A DNA stretch of 11,194 bases from Opitutia bacterium (GTDB taxonomy: Bacteria > Verrucomicrobiota > Verrucomicrobiia > Opitutales > UBA953). The translations under genes and the position numbers were made by a program. The notes under the pieces were generated by a model. That model was not told where the DNA came from and ran no database searches. It saw nothing but the letters and a program-made list of their open reading frames with translations. This document shows positions 1 to 6,165 of this stretch, in pieces (position 1 is the first letter of the stretch; each line of letters starts with the position of its first letter). The stretch spans positions 1 to 11,194 of the forward strand of contig JAJPZB010000139.1 of the NCBI GenBank assembly GCA_021204635.1, written 5' to 3'.

Positions 1-9
1 GGCAACAAT

Positions 10-51
10 TCGCGCATGCAATGCGCGATTCTCCCGCTAAGTTAGCGGGAG
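10..51. other. Two adjacent perfect hairpins downstream of rbfA repeats
   Basis: Two perfect inverted repeats lie 2 nt apart. The first pairs TCGCGCAT (10-17) with ATGCGCGA (21-28) around a 3-nt loop. The second pairs CTCCCGCTA (31-39) with TAGCGGGAG (43-51) around AGT. Neither is followed by a T-run on either strand, so they are not textbook intrinsic terminators. They could still protect the 3' end of the minus-strand operon transcript, or end transcription of a gene lying left of the window. No ORF or tRNA is supportable in positions 1-59. Confidence 0.45.
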
Positions 52-59
52 GGGAGCAC

Positions 60-183
60 GTTAGTGGTGAGGGAGTGTGTCGCGGTCCGTCGCCAGACTT
101 TGCTTCCCGCCACCAACCCAAGTCCCACCACCAACCCAAAAATCATGGTGCGGCTCGGTGGCGGGATTTGGGTTGGTGGTGGC
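60..183. repeat. G-rich repeat cluster after rbfA, including an inverted pair
   Basis: This non-coding stretch holds at least four units of the same family as the array at the right end of the window. On the plus strand are GTTAGTGGTGAG (60-71) and GGGTTGGTGGTGG (170-182). On the minus strand are GGGTTGGTGGTGG (137-125) and GGGTTGGTGGCGGG (119-106), set at an 18-nt period. The unit at 170-182 and the opposing unit at 125-137 form an inverted repeat: 125-144 pairs with 165-182 apart from a 2-nt bulge, leaving a 20-nt loop. The hairpin begins 2 nt after the rbfA stop codon, so it may act as the 3' end of the LysM-parB-rbfA transcript. Its T-run lies inside the loop-proximal arm rather than after the stem, which argues against a classical Rho-independent terminator. 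Confidence 0.65.
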
Positions 184-185
184 AA

Positions 186-578
186 CTATTTGTTGTCGCC
201 GTGGCTGCCACCATTATCGCCGCCACCGTTGCGGGCGGAATCTTCCTCCGCCACTTTGTCGAGCAGGCTGATGATGTCGTTGCCATACTCGAGACCCCTG
301 TCTTCGATGAAGCGATATGCGGGCGTGTATTTGAGAATGACGCGCTTGGAAACGCTCATGCGTAGCGTTTTCGTGATGTGGTCCAAAAATTTTCGCGCGG
401 CGGCTTTGTCATTGTTGTCGCCGATGACGGAGTAAAAAATTTTCGCGTCGTGCAAGTCGGGCGAAATTTCGACTGCGGAAATTGTTATGCGCGCGCTTTC
501 GTCGCGCCAGCGGCGATGGAGTTGTTCGCTGATTTCGAGCCGCAAAAGCTCGTTTATTCGGAGCATTCTTTGAGACAT
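186..578 (-). CDS. rbfA: 30S ribosome-binding factor RbfA
   Basis: A cytoplasmic maturation factor that binds the 30S subunit near the 5' end of 16S rRNA helix 1 and is needed for late assembly and cold adaptation (family knowledge). The 130-residue product matches the usual family length and consists of one KH-like domain. Recognisable parts are the N-terminal helix (RINELLRLEISEQL, 7-20), the ITISAVEISPDLHDAKIFYS strand region (31-50), and the C-terminal block TPAYRFIEDRGLEYG then DIISLLDKV (85-109), the family's P-x-x-x-F signature. I chose ATG 578 because GGGAG lies 7 nt upstream. A longer form from TTG 593 would add five residues but would leave no space after parB. The gene is last in the LysM-parB-rbfA operon, 15 nt after the parB stop. 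The tail (residues 117-130) is Gly/Asn-rich, unlike the rest, and is encoded by GGTGGC-type sequence resembling the adjacent repeats. Confidence 0.9.
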   Translation of the reverse strand: MSQRMLRINELLRLEISEQLHRRWRDESARITISAVEISPDLHDAKIFYSVIGDNNDKAAARKFLDHITKTLRMSVSKRVILKYTPAYRFIEDRGLEYGNDIISLLDKVAEEDSARNGGGDNGGSHGDNK

Positions 579-593
579 TTTCGCGCTCCCCAA

Positions 594-1628
594 CTACATT
601 CCGAAGCATTCCAACAGGCGCGCGAGATCGTCGTTCCCGTGGTACTCGATGATGATTTTCCCGGAATTTTTTCCGTGCTTGACTTGCACTTTCGTGTGCA
701 GGCGCGAGCACAAATCTTTTTCGATTTTGAAAATTTCTTGCGAGACTTCGCGGATGACAGGCGGAGTGTCCTGCTTCGGATTCCGGAATTTTCCCTCGCG
801 AATTTTTTTTGCCAAAGCCTCAGCCTCGCGGACGCTGCATTCCGTTTCCACGAGCCGCCGCGCGAGCAGCATTCGCTCTGCCGCATCCTCTATGCCGAGC
901 AAAACTTTCGCGTGCCCGACGCTGATTTTTTTCGTCGAGATATAGCCTTGAATTTCGCGGTCGAGAGAGAGCAGGCGGAGCGAGTTTGCGATTGACGAAC
1001 GCGCCTTGCCGAGCCTGTCGGAAACAGCTTCCTGCGTGAGATTGAAGTCGCGCATCAGGCTTCCGATTCCGAATGCTTCTTCGATCGGGTCGAGGTTTTC
1101 GCGCTGCAAATTTTCTATCAGCGTCATCGCCGCGCTCGACGCGTCGCTCGCCTTGACAATGCGCGCCTCAATCGTCCGCAGCCCGATTTGTTTGCACGCG
1201 CGCAAACGGCGTTCGCCCGCGATGAGTTGGAATTGTCCGGGCGCCTTTTCGCGCACGACGATCGGCTGCAAAAGCCCTTCGGCGCGTATGGATTCCGAGA
1301 GCTCTGCGAGCGAACTTTCGTCAAATTTTTTGCGGGATTGGTGCGGCGTGGGAACGACCGAGGAAATTGGAATTTCGCGAAATGCAAGTCGCGAAATCGC
1401 GTTTTGCAGAAATGCGCTTTTTGCCGGCGCGAGCGTCGGAATGCCCTGCCCCGACGTGGTGGCGGCAGATTTCGCGGCGGGCTTTGAAGCCGCTTTTGAC
1501 GCGGATTTCGCCCCGCCTTTTGCCGTGCTGCCGCTGCGCTTGAACGACGCCTGCGCCGCGCTTTTTATCGTCGATTCTTTGATAAGATCTTTAACGCCTC
1601 TTCCAATTTTCTTCTTGGGACTTGCCAT
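594..1628 (-). CDS. parB: Chromosome partition protein ParB (parS-binding CTPase)
   Basis: ParB binds centromere-like parS sites, spreads as a CTP-dependent sliding clamp and stimulates ParA to segregate replicated origins (family knowledge). The 344-residue product has the standard order. A short basic N-terminus KKKIGRGVKDLI (5-16) resembles the ParA-contact peptide. It is followed by an Ala/Lys/Ser-rich linker of about 55 residues (17-70), longer than is typical. The ParB/Srx nucleotide-binding fold starts near residue 82, with PHQSRKKFDE (95-104), the phosphate-binding GERRLR box (138-143) and ENLQRENLDPIEEA (172-185). The HTH DNA-binding region spans about 197-222 (LTQEAVSDRLGKARSSIAN) and a C-terminal dimerisation segment about 300-344 (KIIIEYHGNDDLARLL). 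No parA lies in the window: the gene sits 21 nt after a LysM gene and 15 nt before rbfA. Chromosomal rather than plasmid ParB is favoured by these housekeeping neighbours. No strong SD precedes ATG 1628. Confidence 0.93.
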   Translation of the reverse strand: MASPKKKIGRGVKDLIKESTIKSAAQASFKRSGSTAKGGAKSASKAASKPAAKSAATTSGQGIPTLAPAKSAFLQNAISRLAFREIPISSVVPTPHQSRKKFDESSLAELSESIRAEGLLQPIVVREKAPGQFQLIAGERRLRACKQIGLRTIEARIVKASDASSAAMTLIENLQRENLDPIEEAFGIGSLMRDFNLTQEAVSDRLGKARSSIANSLRLLSLDREIQGYISTKKISVGHAKVLLGIEDAAERMLLARRLVETECSVREAEALAKKIREGKFRNPKQDTPPVIREVSQEIFKIEKDLCSRLHTKVQVKHGKNSGKIIIEYHGNDDLARLLECFGM

Positions 1629-1649
1629 TTTTCAGTGAGATAAAAGTTT

Positions 1650-2285
1650 TCAGTTTTGCGGAATCAGAATCTCTTGGCCGGGCACGAGTCGGTTCGGGTT
1701 CAAGCCTTCGTTCGCGTAGAGAATCCAGTTGACCTTCGAGCCTTGCTCGCGCGCGATTTTCGACAGCGTGTCGCCGCCGCGAATTTTGTAGAGCTTGCCG
1801 TTGTCGGGCATATCTGCGGGCTTCGCGACAGGCGCTTGCCCCGCCACCGTTGCCGCTGCGTTGTCTCCGCGCGAAATTCCCGCGAGGGCGTCGTTCACCT
1901 GAACCTGCATTTTTTTCAGCGCGGAATTTGTGTCCGCGTTCGACTGCGCAATCCGCTTTTCCATGTCGGCGAAAATATCTTTGCGCAGTGTTTCAAATTT
2001 TCCGTTTATCTCGACGCGCAACGCCGCGATTTCCGCTTGTGATGTGCTTCCGGCGCGATCTCGCGATTCCGCGCGCTCGAGCAATCGCGCATTTTCTTCC
2101 CGCAAATCTTCGACATCTGCGCGCAGGCGGCTGACCTCATTTCTCAGCGCCGCAACTTCTTCCATCAGCGCCGCAACCTGCTTCGGTGTTGCCTGCTGTT
2201 GTTGCGCGTGAACTTGCGGGCACGCGATTGCCGCGACAAAAGCAAGTACAAAAATTTTGGGAACGAAAAAAATGCGCGATAACAT
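1650..2285 (-). CDS. Exported coiled-coil protein with C-terminal LysM domain
   Basis: A 211-residue envelope protein. It begins with a signal peptide (about 1-27), hydrophobic core VLAFVAAIA and likely signal peptidase I cleavage after VHA-27. The AIAC-22 context also allows a lipoprotein reading, so cell location is either periplasm or membrane-anchored. Residues about 35-75 (heptad-like ALMEEVAALRNEVSRLRADV onward) and about 82-135 are predicted coiled coil, suggesting an oligomeric rod. A Gly/Ala/Pro-rich linker (136-163) leads to one LysM module at 164-211 (YKIRGGDTLSKIA ... LNPNRLVPGQEILIPQN), which in this family binds the N-acetylglucosamine backbone of peptidoglycan. No enzymatic domain is visible. 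It is the first gene of the operon with parB (21 nt downstream) and rbfA. Its exact role is unknown; a wall-binding scaffold is an inference. Confidence 0.85.
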   Translation of the reverse strand: MLSRIFFVPKIFVLAFVAAIACPQVHAQQQQATPKQVAALMEEVAALRNEVSRLRADVEDLREENARLLERAESRDRAGSTSQAEIAALRVEINGKFETLRKDIFADMEKRIAQSNADTNSALKKMQVQVNDALAGISRGDNAAATVAGQAPVAKPADMPDNGKLYKIRGGDTLSKIAREQGSKVNWILYANEGLNPNRLVPGQEILIPQN

Positions 2286-2400
2286 CGGCTCAAAGTCTCT
2301 TTAAACGCGCGCCGCTTGTCAAATGCGCGTTCCCGCCGTTGTCGCTGCGCGAGCGCTCCCGCGTTGCAAGGCGAAAACGAAGAATATTTATTTCCTGTCA
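2286..2400. promoter_or_regulatory. Divergent intergenic region between LysM operon and polA
   Basis: This 115-bp region must hold the promoters for both directions. On the minus strand a perfect TTGACA (2322-2317) sits 31 nt upstream of the LysM start; a TTTAAA follows, but only 11 nt away, so the -10 element is uncertain. On the plus strand, TTGCAA (2364-2369) and TTTATT (2387-2392) have a 17-nt spacing, and each matches the sigma-70 consensus at four of six positions. That promoter would place the transcript start almost at the polA ATG (2401), which would make a nearly leaderless mRNA. Both assignments are inferred from motif and position only. Confidence 0.35.
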
Positions 2401-5001
2401 ATGAAATTGATGGTCTTAGACGGGAACAGCATTATCAACCGCGCATTCTACGGAATCCGGTCGCTCGCGACGCGCGAGGGAATTTTTACAAACGCGATCT
2501 ACGGATTTTTGATGATGCTCTCGAAACTGCTTGACGACGAAGATCCCGACGCGCTTTGCGTGTGCTTCGACGTCCATGCGCCGACGTTCCGCCACGAGAA
2601 ATTTCCCGCATACAAGGCGCAGAGAAAGCCGATGCCGGAGGAATTGCGCGCGCAGGTGCCGCTGATGAAGGAAGTGCTCACGGCGATGAATGTCCCATAC
2701 TATGAGCTTCCGGGCTGGGAGGCAGACGATTTGCTTGGGACGATTGGCAGAATTTGCACGAGCGAAAATGTCGAGTGCGTCATCGTCACCGGCGACAGAG
2801 ATTGCCTCCAGCTCGTCAACGACAATGTGCGTGTCAAGCTCGTTTTGCCGAAAATCAGCCGACGCGGGACGACGGACTACACGCCGGAGGTTTTTAGCGC
2901 GGAATACGGCTTTCCGCCTCGCGGAATCATCGATTTGAAAGGGCTTTGGGGCGATCCGTCCGACAACATCCCAGGCGTACCTGGCGTAGGTGAAAAAATC
3001 GGGCGCCTTCTCGTGCAAAAATTCGGTACCATCGACAAAATTTACGAGAACATCGATTCGCCGGAAATCAGCGACGCAGTCAGAAAAAAACTCATCGCCG
3101 GTCGGGACAAAGCAGAGTTGTCGCGTGATCTCGCGACAATCCGCGACAATGCGCCGATAGAATTTTCCGTCGAAAAAAATCTGCGTCGCGACCCCGATGC
3201 TCCCGCGCTTTACGCGCTTTTCAAAAAGTTGGAATTCACGAAGTTTATCGAGAAATGGAATCTCGCCCCCGCCGCGCCCGACAACGCCGTGAGCGGGCTC
3301 GACCTCTTTGATTTCGCGGAAACGGCGGCGCCTGTTACCACAAGCCCTGCGGCGGCAACAACGGGGCAGAGCACCGGCGGAAGTTTCACCCGTGCCGAGA
3401 TTGTTGCGGCGTGCGAAGCGGCTGACACCGTGTTCATTTTTGCGGACGATAGCGGCGGCGAAATCGCGGCGTTCGGCATCGCGGCGGGCTCGCTTCGCGC
3501 CGTGGTTCCCGCCAACGCGGACGCGGATTTTTGGGCGCGCATTTTTTGCGAAAAAATCCGCAAAGTCGCCAACAACGTGAAGCAGATTTTGCGCTTTTGC
3601 ATGGAGCTCGGCATCGCGGGCGGCGGCTTTGTTTTCGATGTCGTCATCGCCGCGTATTTGCTCGACCCCGTCGTCGGGATTCGCGGATTTACTGCGCGTT
3701 TGGACGCGGTTTCGACTGCGGCGCAGGGTGCGCAACTCGTGCGCGATTTGTTCGCGACGCAGAAGGGGGAGATCGAGCGCGCGGGAATGGCGAAGCTCAT
3801 GCGCGAAGTGGAAATGCCGCTCTGCGAGGTTTTGGCGGATATGGAGGTGATTGGCGCCAGCGTCGCGCGCGACAAGTTGGAGGCGTTTGGCAAAGATTGT
3901 GCCGAGAAGGCGGCGCAAAAAAGCGAGGAAATTTATCGGCTCGCGGGCACGGAATTTAATCTCAATTCGCCCAAACAACTCGCCGAAATTCTTTTCGAGA
4001 AACTCGCGCTGCCTTCCGGCAAGAAAAAGAAAAACGGATATTCCACGAACGCCGAAGTCTTGAAATCTCTGCGCGACAAACACCCGATAATCGGGCTTTT
4101 GGAGGAATTTAGGCTTTACTCCAAGCTGAAAACTCTCGCCGACGGTTTTCTCGTTTCAATCGCCCCCGACGGTCGCATTCACACGACTTTCAACATGACG
4201 GTCACCGCGACGGGGCGGCTGAGTTCGTCGAACCCGAATTTGCAAAACGTGCCCGCGCGCGGCGAGATTGGCAGCGAAATGCGCAGTTTCTTTGTCGCCG
4301 GCGAAGGGAACGTTCTCATTGACGCCGATTATTCGCAGATCGAATTGCGCGTACTTGCGGCGATTTCCGGAGACACCGAGATGCAAAACGCATTCAAAAA
4401 TGGCGACGACATCCACGCCGTCACCGCGAGCCGCGTTTTCCATGTCGATCTCGCGCAGGTTACGCCAGTCATGCGCTCACGCGCCAAGGCGGTGAATTTC
4501 GGAATCGTGTACGGAATTGGGCAATTTTCGCTTGCCAAGACGCTCGACATCACTCGCGAAGAGGCAAAGACCTACATCGACGCGTATCTCGAAAAATATT
4601 CCGGCGTCAACGAATACATGAAAAAAGTCGTCGAAGACGCGAAGAAAAACGGCTTTGTCTCCACGCTTCTCGGCAGGCGGCGCGCGATGCCTGAACTCCT
4701 TTCGTCGAGCCACAACATTGCTGCGTTCGGCGAACGCGTCGCGAGAAACGCGCCAATTCAGGGCACGGCGGCAGACATCATAAAAATCGCGATGCTCCGC
4801 GTTTTTTCCCGCCTGAAAAAAGAATTTCCCAAGGCAAAACTGCTTCTGCAAATCCACGACGAACTCATCGTAGAAGCGCCAAAAGAATCCGCCGAAGCCG
4901 TTGCAAAAATTCTTTCGGAAGAAATGGAAAACGCGTTTCCTCTCGGCGTGCCGCTCGTGGCAGAGTCCTCGTTTGGCGAGAATTGGCTCGCGGCAAAGTA
5001 G
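2401..5001 (+). CDS. polA: DNA polymerase I (5' nuclease + polymerase, exo domain degenerate)
   Basis: An 866-residue polymerase for Okazaki-fragment processing and repair synthesis. The N-terminal 5' nuclease/FEN domain (about 1-290) keeps its metal ligands: DGN (7-9), EADD (107-110), GDRDCLQL (131-138) and GDPSDNIPG (184-192). The middle domain (about 320-490) has the 3'-5' exonuclease fold, but where the DxE motif belongs it reads VFIFADDSGG (344-353), so proofreading is probably absent, as in Bacillus, Clostridium and Taq Pol I. The polymerase domain (about 490-866) has motif A DADYSQIELR (641-650, catalytic D643), motif B with R692, K696, F700 and Y704, and motif C QIHDE (817-821, catalytic D820). 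The ATG at 2401 gives the canonical MKLMVLDGNS start; the in-frame upstream ORF extension has no family match. The start is 115 nt from the divergent LysM gene, and a hairpin follows the stop. Confidence 0.97.
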   Translation: MKLMVLDGNSIINRAFYGIRSLATREGIFTNAIYGFLMMLSKLLDDEDPDALCVCFDVHAPTFRHEKFPAYKAQRKPMPEELRAQVPLMKEVLTAMNVPYYELPGWEADDLLGTIGRICTSENVECVIVTGDRDCLQLVNDNVRVKLVLPKISRRGTTDYTPEVFSAEYGFPPRGIIDLKGLWGDPSDNIPGVPGVGEKIGRLLVQKFGTIDKIYENIDSPEISDAVRKKLIAGRDKAELSRDLATIRDNAPIEFSVEKNLRRDPDAPALYALFKKLEFTKFIEKWNLAPAAPDNAVSGLDLFDFAETAAPVTTSPAAATTGQSTGGSFTRAEIVAACEAADTVFIFADDSGGEIAAFGIAAGSLRAVVPANADADFWARIFCEKIRKVANNVKQILRFCMELGIAGGGFVFDVVIAAYLLDPVVGIRGFTARLDAVSTAAQGAQLVRDLFATQKGEIERAGMAKLMREVEMPLCEVLADMEVIGASVARDKLEAFGKDCAEKAAQKSEEIYRLAGTEFNLNSPKQLAEILFEKLALPSGKKKKNGYSTNAEVLKSLRDKHPIIGLLEEFRLYSKLKTLADGFLVSIAPDGRIHTTFNMTVTATGRLSSSNPNLQNVPARGEIGSEMRSFFVAGEGNVLIDADYSQIELRVLAAISGDTEMQNAFKNGDDIHAVTASRVFHVDLAQVTPVMRSRAKAVNFGIVYGIGQFSLAKTLDITREEAKTYIDAYLEKYSGVNEYMKKVVEDAKKNGFVSTLLGRRRAMPELLSSSHNIAAFGERVARNAPIQGTAADIIKIAMLRVFSRLKKEFPKAKLLLQIHDELIVEAPKESAEAVAKILSEEMENAFPLGVPLVAESSFGENWLAAK

Positions 5002-5045
5002 GCGCTCTCGCGGCGTCGTCGCAGAAAAATTTTCGCTTTTTCGCG

Positions 5046-5086
5046 GCAGAACAGGGCGTTTGTTCTGCTCCGAAAATTTATTTTCG
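5046..5086 (+). terminator. Probable terminator after polA
   Basis: An 8-bp perfect stem pairs GCAGAACA (5046-5053) with TGTTCTGC (5061-5068) around a 7-nt loop, 45 nt after the polA stop. It is followed by an AT-rich stretch including TTTATTTT (5077-5084). That stretch can itself form CGAAAA/TTTTCG (5071-5086). The T-run begins 8 nt after the first stem, so this is an imperfect intrinsic terminator. Leakage into cysK, whose ATG is at 5147, is possible. Confidence 0.4.
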
Positions 5087-5146
5087 CACGCGGACTCTTG
5101 CGCGGTTGACGCGGCAAGACGCGGCGGCACATCATTTCCCACGATT

Positions 5147-6121
5147 ATGGCGAAAAACAAATTATACTCCACCGTTGCGGACACGATTGGGAACACTCCG
5201 CTCGTCCGCCTGAATCGCGTCACCGAAGGCATCAAAGCCGAAATTTTTCTGAAATGCGAATTTAGAAATCCGCTTTTCTCGGTGAAAGACAGAGTTGCGC
5301 GCTCGATGATAGAGGCCGCCGAGGCAGCAGGAATGCTCGCTCCGGGCGCGACAATCGTCGAGCCGACGAGCGGGAACACCGGCATTGCGCTCGCCGCACT
5401 CGCCGCAGCAAAGGGGCTCAAATGCCGATTGGTCATGCCGGAATCGATGTCGTTCGAGCGCCGCACTTTGCTGCGCATGCTCGGCGCCGAGGTGATCATC
5501 ACGCCGAAAGCCGCCGGAATGGCAGGCGCGATCGCGCTCGCAGAAAAGATTGTCGCGAGAACGCCGGGCGCCTTTTCCCCGAGGCAGTTCGACAATCCCG
5601 CAAACCCCGCCGCGCACTACGCCACAACCGGCCCCGAGATTTGGGACGAGACAGGCGGCGCCATCGACGCGTTTATCGCGGGCGTTGGCACAGGCGGGAC
5701 GATTTCTGGCACGATGAAATTTTTGAAAGAAAAAAATCCCAACATTCTCGGCATCGCGGTAGAGCCGGCGTCGAGCGCGGTGTTGTCGGGCGGAAAGCCC
5801 GGCGCGCACGGGATTCAGGGAATTGGCGCGGGATTCGTGCCGAAAAATTACGACGCCTCCGTGGTCGATAAAATCGTCCCCGTGGAGACCGAGGACGCGT
5901 TGCAAACGGCGCGCCGCATCGCCGCAACAGAGGGCATTCCGATCGGCATTTCCTCGGGTGCGAACGTGTGGGCGGCGTTGCAACTCGCAACAAAGCCGGA
6001 ATACGCCGGCAAGCGGATTGTCGCCATCGCGGCGAGCACGACGGAGCGCTATCTCTCGACGCCGTTGGCGATTGTCGCGGCGCAGGAAATGGCGGCGCTT
6101 CCAGTCACGCCGTTGGATTGA
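5147..6121 (+). CDS. cysK: Cysteine synthase A (O-acetylserine sulfhydrylase)
   Basis: A cytoplasmic PLP enzyme that makes L-cysteine from O-acetylserine and sulfide, the last step of sulfur assimilation. The 324-residue length is standard. The N-terminus IGNTPLVRLN (14-23) is followed by the PLP-binding lysine K47 in NPLFSVKDR (41-49), the substrate loop TSGNTG (74-79), MPESMSFERR (98-107), the phosphate-binding loop GVGTGGT (179-185), GIQGIGAGF (222-230) and GISSGA (267-272). The NPLFSVKDR and ERYLSTPLA (300-308) segments resemble E. coli CysK, and I see no cystathionine beta-synthase features such as heme or CBS domains. ATG 5147 was chosen because homology begins there; the ORF extends upstream into non-coding sequence and polA. 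No SD is visible. The S9 peptidase gene begins 44 nt after the stop, so co-transcription is likely. Confidence 0.95.
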   Translation: MAKNKLYSTVADTIGNTPLVRLNRVTEGIKAEIFLKCEFRNPLFSVKDRVARSMIEAAEAAGMLAPGATIVEPTSGNTGIALAALAAAKGLKCRLVMPESMSFERRTLLRMLGAEVIITPKAAGMAGAIALAEKIVARTPGAFSPRQFDNPANPAAHYATTGPEIWDETGGAIDAFIAGVGTGGTISGTMKFLKEKNPNILGIAVEPASSAVLSGGKPGAHGIQGIGAGFVPKNYDASVVDKIVPVETEDALQTARRIAATEGIPIGISSGANVWAALQLATKPEYAGKRIVAIAASTTERYLSTPLAIVAAQEMAALPVTPLD

Positions 6122-6165
6122 TTTTCTCGGCGCGTCTTCGGGGATTTCGTGATATTGTCTTCGCA

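Noticed and set aside
21..365. Plus-strand ORF at the left edge overlapping rbfA.
   Set aside because: It crosses the hairpins and repeats, overlaps RbfA on the other strand and has no recognisable domain; its hydrophobic stretch is the antisense of the Gly-rich RbfA tail.
2416..4083. Long minus-strand ORF of 555 codons opposite polA, and similar long antisense ORFs opposite the peptidase and cysK.
   Set aside because: These are frame shadows caused by GC-biased codon use; they show Arg/Ala/Phe-rich, low-information translations with no recognisable domain, while the opposite strand has clear catalytic motifs.
5106..5134. TTGACG as a -35 box for a dedicated cysK promoter.
   Set aside because: The hexamer at 17-nt spacing (ACATCA) is a poor -10, and transcription would start only about 5-10 nt before the ATG.
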